A stretch of 64,000 nt of DNA from Plasmodium malariae (taxonomy: Eukaryota; Apicomplexa; Aconoidasida; Haemosporida; Plasmodiidae). The translations under genes were made by a program, and so were the position numbers. Shown one piece after another: positions 47,173 through 62,700 of the stretch; position 1 is the stretch's first letter, and every line of letters begins with the position of its first letter. Where the stretch lies: positions 2,661,501-2,725,500 of the forward strand of contig NC_041788.1 in assembly GCF_900090045.1 (NCBI RefSeq), written 5' to 3'. The notes beneath the pieces were generated by a model. It was not told where the DNA came from. It ran no database searches and was given only the letters and a program-made list of their open reading frames with translations.

Positions 47173-48881
47173 CTTTTAATCATGTACTATACAACGAGAG
47201 CATAGGTTTCTGAGTGAAATAATATTGTAGGGGGAAACGATTACGCAAATGTTAAGTTTTTTTTATTTTTACAAAGTTCCCTACTAGTGCATTTTGTAAG
47301 AAGCTGCATTTGTTTATGTGCATGTGTATGCATAAATATGTACATACGTATGACGACAGGGTATTTTGCGTGATATGCAGCTCTTATCAGCTAAACGATC
47401 AACTTGATGTAAAATTTTAGCTTTTACAAGATGAATTATGTTTGTCTTAAAATAAAACTTACATAGGGGATGTTGTAATATGTTATGGAAAACACAATAC
47501 AACATATCTTTATTTTTTACTTCGAAAATTATGCCCCATATATAATGCATACAATATTTGTATATCACTCTGCTTATGTTATAAGCACATATATACTGTT
47601 GATTATTAAGTTAAAACTTAGATATCACTGTTAAGAAAATTAAATTAATCCCATGTAATAATACGGCATAAATATTTTTTCTTTTTTTTGTTTTTCCCAT
47701 TCATGGTAATCCATTTCGTAAAACAGCAAAGTCCACTGTGCATACGCACATACTCATAAATACATATATATATAATATATATATATATAATATGTATGTT
47801 CAAGCATATCATATATATATATGCGTAATTATATTACAAAATATGTATATGTATTTATTTTTTTTTTCTGTGTAACTTTCTCTTTTCGCTATTTACACTT
47901 AAACTCTGCTTTTGTTTTTGATTTCCTTTTTTTCGCGTACAAAATAAAGTAATTGTTCGTACGTAAAATATCATTTTTTTTTTTTTTTTCTCGCATCAGT
48001 TCGAATTATCACGTGTATCCATATGCTGCGAAATTTTTTTAGTAGTAAATGTTTTTATAATTTATGAATGCACAAATTGAGTAAGGAGCTTTTCGTAAAT
48101 AAAATGCTTAAAGAAAATTATTATAAAGTTAATCAGTTTGATTTTATTTGATTTTATTTGGCTTTATTTGGTTTTATTTGATTTAATTTGATTTAATTTA
48201 ATTTGATTTAATTTAATTTAATTTAATTTTTTTTTTTTTTTTTTTTTGTTATTAAAAATGCTATTATGTTCAATTTAAAAAGGGTGTGTTGCAGGTGTGA
48301 AACGCAGCATGTAATAATGCCATTTTACAAAAACATAAACTTTATTATAATCATAAATATATACAAATACACATATATATATTTATTTATTCATACACAT
48401 ATATATATTTATTTATATGCTTGCAAGATTTAAGGAATAGCTTAATTTTTCGATCCTTTTTTAAAAAAAATAATGACAAAGAAATTACGTCATTTTGTTT
48501 AATTTTCTATTTGTGGTTTGCATATTACTATATATTAATCGAAGGTTCGGGTGAAATGCACTTGATTTTACTATGAAATAGTATTTTTTTTTTTTTTTTT
48601 TATATTTCTTTTTATTCTTTTTGCAAAATAAAAGTTTAAAGGGGGGATGAAGGTAGGACGCTGTTGAGAACATAAAAAACAGAGAAACAAATCCTCAAAT
48701 GTACGAAATATATATTCATTTTTTATGTATGTATGAGCACTTTTCGATAAATTAACTTCTGCTATTATCACTCTTCCTAATTTTGTATGTCACAACGGCA
48801 TGTATTCAAAAATATTTTGTTTTTGTTAGCACATATAATGTAGTATTGTGTTTATATAAGATGCTACAAAGAACTACATTT

Positions 48882-49225
48882 TTATGATCATCTGTGTAGT
48901 GCTATATTTTTTTTATGATCATCTGTGTAGTGCTATATTTTTTTTATGATCATCTGTGTAGTGCTATATTTTTTTTATGATCATCTGTGTAGTGCTATAT
49001 TTTTTTTATGAGCACCCGTGTAGGATTTTATTTTTTTTTATGAACACCTGTGTAGTGCTACATTTTTTTTATGAGCACCTGTGTAGGATTTTATTTTTTT
49101 TTTTTTTTTATAATCATCTATATAGAGCTGTTTCATTCTTTATGAGCACCTATGTACGACTGCTTCATTTTTTACGATCCACCTGTGTAGGATTTCTTTT
49201 TTTTTTTTTTTTTTTTTTATGAGCA
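48882..49225. repeat. 35-36 bp tandem repeat
   Basis: About nine copies of a unit with TTTTATGATCATCTGTGTAG and then TGCTATATTTT. The left copies are almost identical (TGATCATCTGTG) and the right ones diverge (TGAGCACCTGTG with variable T tracts). Confidence 0.9.
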
Positions 49226-49444
49226 CCTATGTAGTTTTGTACTTTGAGTAGTGTGATATATATTATGATATTTTTTTAGTAGTTAAACAGTAATACATTT
49301 TAGTAAGTGATCAAAGAAAATAAAAACTACTTGTATGTTTTTTTATGTTAGTGTACTTTTTTTTTTTCAAATGAGATTTATATCTTTATATATACGTATG
49401 TAAACGTATAAATATACATGTACATACGCATATACATATCTACA

Positions 49445-49484
<40 letters not shown>

Positions 49485-49854
49485 CAAATGTATATGAGTA
49501 CATGTATCGCTGTACATGAATGTACATTTTTGAAATACTTTTTAAGTATCATAAATACAAATTGTACTTGAACGATTAATCGAAAATTTTATAAATTTTG
49601 CTAATAAGAAAAAAGTAAACGAAAAATTATATTTTGCAGCTCAGGTTTTTTTTTATTTTTTTAAAAAAAATAAAAAGTATAATTCACCTATGACATAATT
49701 TTAACAAATTTGTGTCCCCGATTATTACCTTTTTAAGTTCATTGTACTCATTTTTAACGTAATAAGCTTTTTCTTAATTCACCTTGCCTGTTCATGTTAT
49801 GCACACTTATGTTCATATATAATATTATAAATACATATGTGCTTAAATGTTTAT

Positions 49855-50165
49855 ATAAATACGTACATAGGTACATACAATTTACATACACATATACATA
49901 CACATATATTTACATGTATACATACGTACACATATATTTACACGTATACATACGTACACATATATTTACACGTATACATACGTACACATATATTTACACG
50001 TATACATACATACATACATACACATATACATACACACATACATACATACATACATACATACATACATACACATATACATACATACACATATACATACATA
50101 CACATATACATACATACACATATGCAAACATACGTACACACATATATACGTGCTTACATACACAT
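49855..50165. repeat. TACATACACATA / TATTTACACGTA arrays
   Basis: A roughly 28-bp unit (ACGTACACATATATTTACAC plus GTATACAT) repeats four times, then gives way to tetranucleotide TACA units. Open frames of HTYIHTY type are artefacts. Confidence 0.85.
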
Positions 50166-50422
50166 ACACTCATACGTATTTATTTCTACGTTCTATGTGT
50201 ACTCTTTTCCTGTTTTAAGCGCCCCTTGTATTAACCGCATTTTTAACTACTCATTTATTTCACGTAATTCTATGTAAGTATTGTGTGCTTCCACATATAT
50301 TTTTTTTAACCGCGCTATTTTTGAAACCAAAAAAAAAAAAAAAAAAAAAGTAAAAAAAAGTAAAACAAAAAATAATTAAATTACATAGAATAAAATAAAA
50401 AAAAAAAAAAAAATAAAATTAA

Positions 50423-50610
50423 AACAAAGCCATTTAAAACAAAACTAATTAAAACAAAACTAATTACAACGAAACTAATTAAAACAAAACTAATTAAAAC
50501 AGAACTAATTAAAACGAAGCTAATTACAACGAAACTAATTACAACGAAACTAATTAAAACGAAACTAATTAAAACGAAGCCAATTAAAACAAAGCCAATT
50601 AAAACAAAGC
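50423..50610. repeat. AATTAAAACAAAACT tandem repeat
   Basis: About eleven 16-bp copies (AACTAATTAAAACAAA) with ACAACGAA and GCCAATT variants, ending about 120 bp before the UBR ligase start. Confidence 0.85.
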
Positions 50611-50733
50611 AAAATATAATATATTATAATATAATACAATATAACGAAAACAAAGGAAAGGCGAGGTTAAGCAGAACAGTTTTTTTTTTTTTTTTTTTCC
50701 ACTCCCTTTTTTTTTTATGAACAGTTAATAAAA

Positions 50734-53700
50734 ATGCTTAATGTGGACCAAGAGAAAGAAAATAATAGTAACGATAAGGAGGAAATATTGCCAATTTCAA
50801 AATTTTTACAGAAGGAGTATGGTGATGGAAAAGCAAACAAAAAGGATGTTATGAGAAACTTAAGAAAAAGGATTTATAACCATGAACAATTTGAGGATAT
50901 ATATAAAAAATTAAAAGAACTACATGGGAATAGTGGAATTTGCACACGGCAATGGAAAGAAGGTAGCTTTGCTTTTAAGTGTTACAATTGTGAAGGAGAT
51001 CCGACATGTGCAATATGTGCAAAATGTTTCTTTGGTTCTAATCATAAAACTCATATATATAGATTAACACACACTAGTGGAGGTTGTTGTGATTGTGGAG
51101 ATACTTCATGGAATATTAAAGGCTCATGTTTTGATCATAGGGGAATAAATGAAGAATATTTGACTGATAAGTCAATTTTAAATACATATGTAAAGAATAG
51201 GGTTAGAGATGATTTAGAAAGTTTGGTTGGTACATTATTTAAGGATATTATATTGAAAGATGGTTATTTTTTATCTCTTGTGAATGCTGATTATGTGGAA
51301 TATGCTTTTGAGTTTTTTAAAGATTTAGGTATAACTAGCTATTTATTTAGACAAATAATATGCGAAGTATTTACTGGAGCAAAAATTGATTTTTTAATAA
51401 ATTTTCATTATTGTTTTTATGGAGGAATTCAAAAAGCATTATATTCGTTATATTTATCTTTATTTGTTCATCCATATTTTAAACAAAGATTTGCTTTCAA
51501 GTTAGCAAAGCATTATAGTTTAGTAGTGCGTGTTGTTGATGATAGGATGTATAATGATAACAATTTAAATGGTTTAAGTGTTCAAGTATTAACAGTACCA
51601 GAAATAGCTTACACACTTGTAATAAACAATTTTTTAAATGATTTAATAAAACTCATTGAAAGTTTTTGTGTATATAATTATGTAACTAAGTGTGTTATGT
51701 ATAAAAAATTCTTACGATCAGATATAGAAATTATCATTCGTATTTGTGTGGATTTAAAATATCTATTATATCATACCGAAGTTATTAAAATTGTATTGTT
51801 TAATAAATACATAATTAAAAAAATTTTACATATATTGTCTATATTGCATCGTATGAATTCACAAGTGCGTTATACCAAAACACATATTATTTATGAAGAC
51901 TTGTCTAGCTCCTATTCTATAACCATTGAAAATTATTTACTCCGTGTATTTGAGCCCTTGGCAAACTTTTGCAAAAGAGAAAAGAATGCTAATTTCCGTA
52001 ATTTATTTTTACTCTATCAACTTACTATAGAAAGTATTTGCTCTCTTAATCTCTTTCCCTTTATTGATGATACGAGTGATCAAAAATGGCTTAAAAAAAG
52101 AAAAACTGAAAAGAGCATAAATAATAATAATAATAATAATAATGGTGGTACTACTGCTGAAAAGGGAAAGGATAGATCAATGGACCCAGGTGAGCCCGCG
52201 GAGGGTGCAGGAAAGGGAAATGAAAACATCGTAGGTGCTAGTGGTGGTACTGCCAATGGAACTGCCAACGAGACGAGTGCGGATGCACCAGGGGCCGAAG
52301 TTAGCAATGGCAAAAGCAGCGGCGGCTTAGATAAGGGCAAAGACGGAGAAGGCGAAAGCAAAAATGTGGAGGAAAAAAAAGGAGGTAACAAAACGAAACC
52401 AGAAAAAAAAAAAAAGAGGAAGCGATTGAGGCATTTAAGGTCTCTTCATTCCCCGTTAGTCCGTTTCTTTATGATGATTTTAAATTTCGATGTTGTTAAA
52501 AAGTGTATTGATGATTTGTATTGGTATAAATATATATATTCAAAAAAAATGAAGAAAACAAATATGCACAATTTTGGAGGTAGTAAGGGAATATTTCATT
52601 GTACCAAGCAGAATTCTTTTGGAAAGGATAGTAATAGTGGTTGTAGTAGTACCCCTTTTCCTAGCAGCGCTGGTCAAGGAAATGGTTTTACTGACGAATC
52701 GTCCACCCGAGTGGCAGGTAAAGAGGAAGCTTTGTTCATTGTGAAAGAGTTTGTAAAGGATTTCTATTCGATGGAAAAATACACAGATGAAGTGATAAAC
52801 AAAAGAAAAATGCTACAAGAAAGGTACGAAGAAGATGGAAATAAAATAAAGATAAATCTTTTTAACTATAAACCATTTTTAAATTGTTATGAGGATAAAG
52901 AAAATACAAAAATTAGCAATTATTTAAAGGAGCATAAATATTTGGAAGAGCAATATTTCAAATGGATTATTAACACGAGCAATTCGAAAGGAAAAGAAGG
53001 GAAAGAAAAGGAAAAGGAAAAGAATAATGATGACAATAAGATCACTTATAGAAAAAGTATACAAGAAAAGAAAACAAATGTTATGTGTAAAAACATGTTC
53101 ATAGAAAAAAAAGTAAATTGTAAAAATACCGAATTTAATGAATTTTTAGAAATGCAGTATATACATGAAAGGAGTGATATATACTTAAACCCGATATATA
53201 TTGATTTATATATGAGGGATGTATTTGAATTTATTAATTTGTTCAATTTTAAATTATTGAAGTATATCCTATTTATTAATGTACATATATTATGTTTTAT
53301 ATATGAAATAAAATATGGTTACTGGGTAAGAAATGGACCTCAGATGGTATTTCAAGTGAGCGAATATGAAAATTCTTTATTTTTTCAAAATGATATTATT
53401 GGAATTCAATTTGCTATGATAATGATGAATATGTTACCTTTATATGAAGGTCAATCTGTACCAATAGATAATGATATTTTAAATCTTTTTAAAAAAGTTT
53501 TTGATGAAAATATTAGGAATACTGCAAATTTGGGTAGCGTAGACCAACCTACAGATGATACGTATTCCAACACGAGTGGAAAAACGAATAACAATGAATT
53601 TAGTCGCTTAGATGTAGTAGACGTTATAAATTCCAGTACAGATAACAATTGTACTAGTAAAAATGGAGGACAACCGGTGGAAGAAAACAACAAAAAAGGA

Positions 53701-56700
53701 GGTATACATAAAGTAGAAAACTTCGAAGAAAAAAAAAAAGATGAACTGAGTACTTATCACCATGATAGCAATGAAGAACATATGCTTATATATAGCAAGA
53801 AGAAAGTGCGTAACGCAAAGGCAGAGGAGGAAAACAACATTTTTTCTCTTTTTTTTGGAAAAAAAAGGTATAATAATGTACATGCAGGCACAAGATTCCG
53901 AAATGGTGCATTAACAAGTCAGAATAAAAGTGAAAAAATTGATTTTAGATCTATATATAATTTACTAATTACCTATGTGATGACTAGCCAATTAGGTAAA
54001 CTTAGAAAAGAATTACACCAGAAGAGTGGGGTGGAGCAAGAAGAAGAAACCAACCATCAGAGGGGTAATGACTCGCTAGAGAATGGTGAAGGTGCGAGCA
54101 CCTCGGCAGGGATAATGCATAACGATAAAGATGCAGAACCGGCTGAGCGTGAACGGAGTGGTGGAAGCAGTGATAGTGTCAATTGCGGTAATGCAAATAC
54201 GTTTTCCAATATGAAGGGTGAAACGACGGGGGAGTTCCCATATGATGCGTATTATATAAATAAACTGGAGTGGAGTGAGTACCTGAAGCTTTTTATGGAG
54301 ATGGAGGTAAGGAATCCATTTGTAATATTATATCAATTAATATTTAAGAATTTTAGGATGAATTTATATTTAAAAAATGTTAAGGACATGTACATGGAAA
54401 TACAATTACATCATTTAAAAGTAGTATACAAGATTTTCACTGATATATATAGTAATAAATTAAAAATAGATTCAAGGAAAATAAATTATATATTTTATTT
54501 TCAATTATTTTATGATTTGTTAATAAGAGTTTTTAACGAATTATATTATTTTGAATCAAGTAATATACCGAGAAAAACATCGTATATTAAATATAAAGAG
54601 CGAGGTAAATATAATGTAAAAAAAATTATGATTCAATTATTAGCTTCCAAAGATTTTCAATATTTTCAACTGGAAGATGTTTTTCCTAAACAGTTCAGGC
54701 ACCACCCCAGTTTTTATGAACTTGTTAATAAATATGGTCATACAACTCATATGTCAAGGAGTAATGTAAATTTAATTAAATTAAATAAAAGTTCTTGGTT
54801 ATTATATGATGCTTTTTGGCCTATATCTCAATATAAAGATTTTCAGTCAGCTAATGAAAAATGCATAAAAGAAGAAAATGCAACTTACATAGGGTGTTCA
54901 AGAGAAGAAGATAAAGAATATATGACTTTTTCTTTTAGAAAAATTCAAAATATGTTATTTTTCGTCTTCAAAAATAGCTGCCTAGTCCCCATGCTATTGA
55001 CCATCTTTATTGTAAATGAAGAATTTCAAAAAAAATTAGAGCGAAGGATTAAGGAAGCTTCGACGGGGATGCCTCCTACTAATGGGGCATCATCAACTAG
55101 AGGGATACCGCCTACAAATGGAGGATCATCTACAAGGGCTATTCCTCCCACAAATGGTGCACAACCTACAATAGTGAACGGTGCGAATAGCATTACTGGC
55201 AGTCTAAATAGCAATAGGTCAATTGAACAAAATAGTCGTTTGAGTAGCCCTAACGTTAACATGCTCCAGAGTAATACATCTGCTGGAAATATAATTCCTG
55301 ACGCACTTCCCTCATTAAACGACTTAGACATATATAGTTTGCTAACTCAAGGAGGTGTGAACAGAAATGGAAATGGAACCCATATGAGTAGCAGGGTTAT
55401 TGGAAGTAATATCATGGTGAATATGAACAACACAGGCAATAATGGTAATTCTGCGAATGGTAATAATATGGCAAGTAATAATGGTAGTTTAGCTAACAAC
55501 AATAATGATAGCTCGTCCAACAGCAGTAATGCTAATGACAATAATGGAAATGCTTCCAACGGAAATACCTCTACCGACAATAACACTTACATAATTGTGG
55601 ATCAGAATGGTGATAATGAAACACTGTTTGCAGAAATATTAATAAATAGAAATCCAAATAATTCAATAAATATGGAAATAGTAAATGTAACAGATAACCA
55701 CATAGGGGAAGGTGGGGGTAACAGAAATTACAGACAGTTAAATGCTGATGGTTTATCAGAATTAATTAGAAATTTGATTAGTGAAAATAATATTATTAAT
55801 AATGTTATTGATGAATCATTGTTGGCTAACAATACGAGCACAACTAATCATGAAGGGGTAAGGAGAATAAGAGGAGCTCGAAATAATAATACTGAAGATA
55901 ATATGTCTTATGATGAAAATTCTTCTAGTGAAGAATTTCATTTGGTAGAATCAGAACTACCGAACATGTTAAGAATAAATTTATTAAGAAGGAGAAGTGG
56001 TCCATTTGATCTAAACATAGTTACAGATGGAAATGAATTTAATGTTAACCCAAATAATAGCAGCCTAAATAATACCATAGATATTTTAATAAAAATAATA
56101 AAATTGCTAAGTATTGTTATAGGCACTATTCACCCGTTTAAAGAATTAAACGGATTTTACTACTCCAATTGCAGCATTTTTCCCATTGATGAAAAGGAGG
56201 ACGAAAAGGACTTAACCTCCAGCAGTTCGGATGAATCGTACATGTGTAAAGCGTTTACTGGTGATGGGGAAGAATTAATAGGTGAAGTGGTAAACGAAGC
56301 AGTACACGAAGAGGTAGACAAAGCGGTGGAAGGAGAAGAAAAGAATCAGCTAAAAGGGGGAAATAACCTTGGAGGTGCTTATCGCACCAGTATGTTGAAG
56401 GTGAATAATGGAAGTAGTAAGGATAACGATAAAAGTAATGGTAATCCGTACGAATGTGCAAACTCATCAAAGGAAAATGGGACTCAGGTACAAAATAATG
56501 ACGTTAATGGTTGTTTAATTTTTGATCATGTAAATGTGATAAAGAAAAGAAGAAAGGAGAGAAAAAGGAGCAGTGGTGGTAATGGTACAAATGGAAGCAA
56601 AGGTAGTAATAATGGTAATAATAATACGAACAGAAAGATGCAGAATGCTTACGCATTAAGCAAAATAGCTGTCTATAATTTTATCACTTGTATTAACAAT

Positions 56701-59700
56701 ATAAATGCCAACGAAGATAAATGCTTTCTAAAAGTAAGACACACAATAGTGAATAGACTAAAAGAAATTTTTACAGAAAATTATGATTGCAAAAATGTAA
56801 ATAATGGAAACGAACTATTAGAAATAGCAAGAAGGAAACAGAAATATTTATTACAAAGTATGAAAGAGCAACAGATGAAGTTTAGCAAATTCTTGGATGA
56901 GGAGTTACTATCCGATGATGACGATGATGACGATGATGATAACGATGATGATAACGATGATGATAACGATTATAACGATAATAAAAATAGTAAATATAGT
57001 AAAACACTTTTAAATTGCAAAAAGGGGGAACAAGAGGACGAAGCAGGAAACAAAGCCAAGAAAGACGGAAATGATGGACCAAATACAAAAGGTACCGGAA
57101 AAGGAAGAAGAAAAAAATATGAACATGATCATACAATTTGTGAGTACGAAAAAACTAAAGAAAAAAATTGTATATGTGTATTATGTAAAGAAGGAATGAC
57201 CAAAAACAATCCATTGGCATATATATGCTTTGCATCACATACCAGTCTTTTAAAAAAAATTATAAAAAAAAATAAAATTGCTTTTCCATGTAAATATCCT
57301 TCCATATATACATGTGGTCATGTTATACACACCAGATGTTTGCATAACACGAAAATTTTGAAATATAGAAAGTTGTTCAGTGTTAAAAATGAACCAACCT
57401 TATATGAATTTACTTGTCCCTTATGTCGATGTATAGCTAACTGCTTCATTGTTTATGTACCGAAAAGATACTTGTCTGAAGATGATAGATATAGAATATA
57501 TAACTGCAATTTGAAGGAGTTAATTCTTGACAGTTCTAACAAAAACCTATCAGAGTTGTTGAAGATATGTAGGAATGCACAATTAGATGATAAAAAAAAT
57601 GAAGAAAAGAAAAATAGTCGTTACAGTGTAAGAACAAATTTGGAATCATGCGTAGAGGGGACTGATGCTCAACAGAGTTATAAAAACAGTGTACTTCTCG
57701 ATGGTGAAGCTCCTGCGCAAGGGGGAAGTAAGCAATATTATTTGAGTAGTGTTACCACAGAAGATGCTATAACAGATGCTACTACTACGAACCACAATAA
57801 TGGAAACATCCACAGTAGTCATGTGTTGACCACGTATACGCCCTATTACTATAATAAGGAAGTGATGGGAAATAAAGCTTATGTCCACTATTATGACGAG
57901 ATTTCCAGTGCTAATAGAAAAGGAAGAAGGGAAAATTCATATTACAAGAATGAAGAGGAAAATGAAATTTCGGAATCATCTTCTTCCGATAGGTGGACTT
58001 ACGCATCTTCGTCCAACCACTCCATTGATAGTGATATACCAGAGGAATTTTATTTTAAGTACAAGAATAAAAATAAAAAAATAAAAAATAAAAATAAGTT
58101 TTTGGAAATAAAAGAGGAGCATGAAGATAATTTGCATAACTCGAGTAATAGTGGCGTATATGACTTTTTTGATGAAGAGAAAATGAATGATATATTCAAC
58201 TTGAGATTTAAGAAATTAATAGATAAATCTGTGTTAAACAATTTGTTGTCATATGATATGTATGAAGATAATAAGAAAATTATACTAAGAGAAGTTTATT
58301 TAAATGAAAATAATATATATGATAAGTTGTACAATAAAGGAGATAGAAGGAGAAATGATTTTATAAAGGGGGAATTTTCATATAGTGCGGATAATGCTTC
58401 TGACGAGGGGGGTTTTAACGAGGGCATTGCAAAGAGTGAAGATGTAGTGGATTACTTAAACGTATTGAAGGAGGAAGGTAGGAAGGTGGATATGGTTAGA
58501 AGTGATGGAAGTGAAAGATGTGCAGAAAATCAAAGAAGTGTACGAAATGAAGGAAGAAATGATACACGTGGTAGCCGAGAAAGACGAGGAAGACGAGGAA
58601 GACGAGGAGGAAGCGAGTTGTATCTACACAAAAACACGTTTAATTACATGAACAAGGACCTTACGTTTACCTATCGTAATTCCAACTACTTCTATCGGTA
58701 CAAAAATGGCTTTTTATCCTATTATGTAAGTGTACCATTAAGATATATTAAAGAGATAAAAATGTTTTTGATTCAGAACAAGGCAAATAATTACGAGGGG
58801 AGGAATGTGACTAGGAAAGTTTACTTTACGTCTCATGTAGATAAACGTTTTTTGAATAAGGATAAGTCAGATGGTAATTTTGATTTCCATAATTTGGTTT
58901 TAAACTTTTATATGGATGAGAAACTACTGGAGTACATAAAAAACAATTTTAACATGGATAATGTGGATGCAGAGGATGTTATTCAAAAGTATAGAATAAC
59001 TCCAAGTGTAGAGGGAACTGAGGAAGAAGATGGAACAGAAGAAGCAAAGGGAGCAAATGGAAAAGACGGAGCAGAGAGAGCCATAAATAGGGGTAATCAG
59101 AGAACCTCTAATGAAAGAAACGGACAGCGAGTGAGCGAGTTATCCAGAGAATGCACTGAACACCAAAAAGAGAAGAGACTTAAAACGGACTATGAAGAGG
59201 ATGTGAAAGAAAATAATAAGTCCGAGGTAGCACTACCGCAATATGCAGATGATTACTACGGAACAGGTAATGAATTAGAAAATGATGATGGTAGTCATTT
59301 AGTAAGTGGGAATAGTGGCTTAAGTAAGGGTATGGACTCTGAGAGGGGAAATTTAAAGTGCACGAATAATGGTTTAGATGAAAGTAGTAGCAGCTTAAAC
59401 GGGAATAGTAGCAATGCAGAGAGAGGTACCAATTGTGGAAATGGTAATACCACTAACAAATCGTATAAAGATTGTCACGATGGAGGTAACACAAATGGTG
59501 TAGTAGCCTCGTCAGACGGAGTCAATTTGGTTGAAAAGGGCATTGATCATAAATGCAAGAGGAGAATGAGAAGAAGAGGGAGAGGCAGAGAAAGTGGAAA
59601 ACATAGTAAGCCAGAGGAAGGATCAAACAGTAGTAGTAATGACAGCAATCATGGAAGCAATCGTGATAACCATCGCAGCAGTGGACAAAGCTGTGGACGT

Positions 59701-62700
59701 GGTGCTCGTAAGAGGAAACACAACAAGATTGTTAAATTCCAGTATATTTGTAACTCGGGAGAATTAAAGATGCTGAATATAACGATGAAAACTTGGTTTT
59801 CCATGGATGTGTATGATGGAATCATAAGCACGAATAAGCGCATATATGAAAAGAATAAAGGTATATTACATGTACAGAATTTCGATAACATGTATGATAT
59901 GAAAGCATTGAGACAATCCTTTATTTTGTTAGGTGGAATAACTGAAATTTCTTGGAGGATTTTTCATCAAGATCATACAACGTTTTCATCTATATTGCAC
60001 CACTCAGAAAATTACAAAAAGTTAATCGATTTTGAATATTGCACAAAATTAGATGATAATGAAGAAGATGTAGACATAAAAGGAATAGGAGTAAATGATA
60101 TACTTAAAATATTCCGTAAAATTGAAATGTATCCAGATTTTCTCTTCAATAATGGTGATGTCGGATTTGTAAATAAAAACGATTTGAAATATATAAACAA
60201 ATTAGACTTAGTACTAACCAACAGAAGAGACTATGAAAGGTCCAGGAGGGCAGTGGGTAACAGCAAACATAGTAGCAGCAGTGATGAGAGGGGCGGTAAT
60301 ACGAATAACAGGAGTAACGCTAATAATAGCAGTAACACTAATAATAGCAGCAACCCTAATAATAGCAGCAACCCTAATAATAGCAGCAACCCTAATAATA
60401 GCAGCAACCCTAATAATAGCAGCAACCCTAATAATAGCAGCAACCCTAATAATAGCAGCAACCCTAATAATAGCAGCAACCCTAATAATAGCAGCAACCC
60501 TAATAATAGCAGTAACCCTAATAATAGCAGTAACCCTAATAATAGCAGCAACCCTAATAATAGCAGCAACCCTAATAATAGCAGTAACCCTAATAATAGC
60601 AGTAACCCTAATAATAGCAGCAACCGTAATAACAGTAATAGTAATAATAAAAGAGTACCCTGTTGGAATAAGAGCAATTCAGGTACAGATAAACTATCTT
60701 CTAATTTACATATTATTGGAAGTACTAAAAGTAATAAGAACAACAAAAGGGATGTTCTTAATATTAAGTATTGGAGAAATATAAATACAGCCGTGGAAAT
60801 GAATAAAATATACTGGATATTGTACAACGAAATATTAATTCATATATTTTATAAAAACATAAATTATGTATCATGTAATAATATGATTGAAACACTGGTT
60901 AGAAATTTTTTTTTATATAAACATGAATTAAATATAATAAAGGAGGATAAAATATCAAATTTATTTAATTTACAACTTTGGAAAAATATGTACAAAATTT
61001 CTTTTTATTATGTGTATCCATATAGATTTACATTTAATATGTACAAGAATTTTTTTAATAAAATTAAAAGAGTCCATTTTTTAAATAAATTAGCTTTTAT
61101 ACCTCTTTCCATTGACGTTTTAAAATTATTTATGAATTTTTTTTTAAATCAGCTTTTGTATACCCCTGCCGCAATTCAACATTTTATATCTATTTCTTTA
61201 GTTATTATCAGTTTTCAAATTATGAATGAGATTTTTATTAAAGAAATTTCAAAATCGTATGTACGATTCATATTTTCTCAATTTTTTTATGAACAAGTCA
61301 GGAAAAATTTTGATAATATTTCGGAGTACATATATATTAATATTCAAAATGGTACTTATCCAATAATTCAAAACATTGTAAAATGTGATAAAAATGTCTC
61401 TACAGAACATAGTAATGAGTTTTATTCTTACAATACAGCTGTAGGATGTAGTGAAGAGAATATATCAGTAAAAGAAGAACTTAATTCATCACATGGACAT
61501 TTTCGTACATTCGTTTTTGATAATTTTGTCAAGAACGATTTGGATCAATTGGGTGGCCAGTATCACTATACAGATAGGCATACATCACAAGGGGTTCAAG
61601 GGAACATGGATAATGGTCAGGTTCGTGTAAACAGCTATTATGGAACAAAGGAAAGCAATCCGCAAGGGCCATGTGATGATGAAATAATGGGAAAAGGGGA
61701 AAAATTGTTAAATGAACCATCGGATAAAAGGAGTAGATACACCTCGAATGATTGTAGCTCCTGTGACAAGAGCAATGATGCATACTATGTGTATAGTTGT
61801 GGAAATGATGAAAATGACAATTATGGTAATCATGGAAATCATGGCAATAATAAAAGCGATGGCAATGATAAAAGCGATGGCAATGATAAAAACGATGGCA
61901 ATGATAAAAACGATGGCAATGATAAAAGCGATGGCAATGATAAAAGCAATGGCAATGATAAAAGCGATGAGGGTGGTTATAGTGGTATGGGTCAGGGGAA
62001 TAATATAGACGTGTTCAGTTTGCTTAAGCGGATTGAACAGTTGTCTATGCATTTTAGCGAACACGAAATAAACGATTTGAAAAAGATTATTTTACACAAT
62101 AAAATTCTTTCTGGAGATGAAATGAATGATACGGACATTCTGATGAGTAAGAAGGGTAGCATTAATGTAATGAAAAAGAGGAAATCCTGTCTTAGTAGTG
62201 AACAGGAGGAAATGAACATGCAGCACATGAGGAGGGTTCAAAATGGAAATAATGAAATTTTATCGCCCGAAGGTAGAAGCGAGTTAAAGGGGAAAAATGT
62301 TGTAACGATTAATGGAGTGGATGCGGACATTGTAACAACTAATCAGGTAATTCTTAGCACGGGGATAAAAAAGCTGTTCATCATATATGAAACTATGAAG
62401 AAACTGGTTGAATTAAATAAATTTAGGATGCATACACAAAAATTGATGCTTTTGTTATGTGAAGCAAATGATGCTTACTTGAAGTACGCATATTATAATG
62501 GATCGTTGCCTATTAATATATATATTAGCACCAATTTTTTAAAGTATAATAAATTTTTTAAAAATTTCTATTCCTTTTTATATAAGAAAAAGGGAAATGC
62601 TAAATGGGGAGCTTTTCATGTGTTATACGAGGAAAAGTTAGCAGGTCGAAGAAAAGGAAGTAGCATGTCAACCAAGGGAAAGCACGTAATGAAGAGGGAT

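Larger units (their letters stand above)
45532..50733. other. Long divergent intergenic region
   Basis: Carries the 5' regions of the membrane-protein gene and the UBR ligase. It holds a 20-bp array (45838-46075), TTATGT array (47105-47172), a 35-36 bp array (48882-49225), TACATACACA arrays (49855-50165) and an AATTAAAACAAAACT array (50423-50610), plus A/T tracts. A minus-strand frame at 47314-47568 (YCMHYIWGIIFEVKNKDMLY) has somewhat coding-like composition, but no start, acceptor or partner exon was identified. Confidence 0.6.

Noticed and set aside
49794..50277. 146-codon frames of HTYIHTY type
   Set aside because: Microsatellite artefact on both strands.
60231..60827. 198-codon antisense frame rich in Leu/Gly
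   Set aside because: Reverse complement of the NPNNSS coding repeat.
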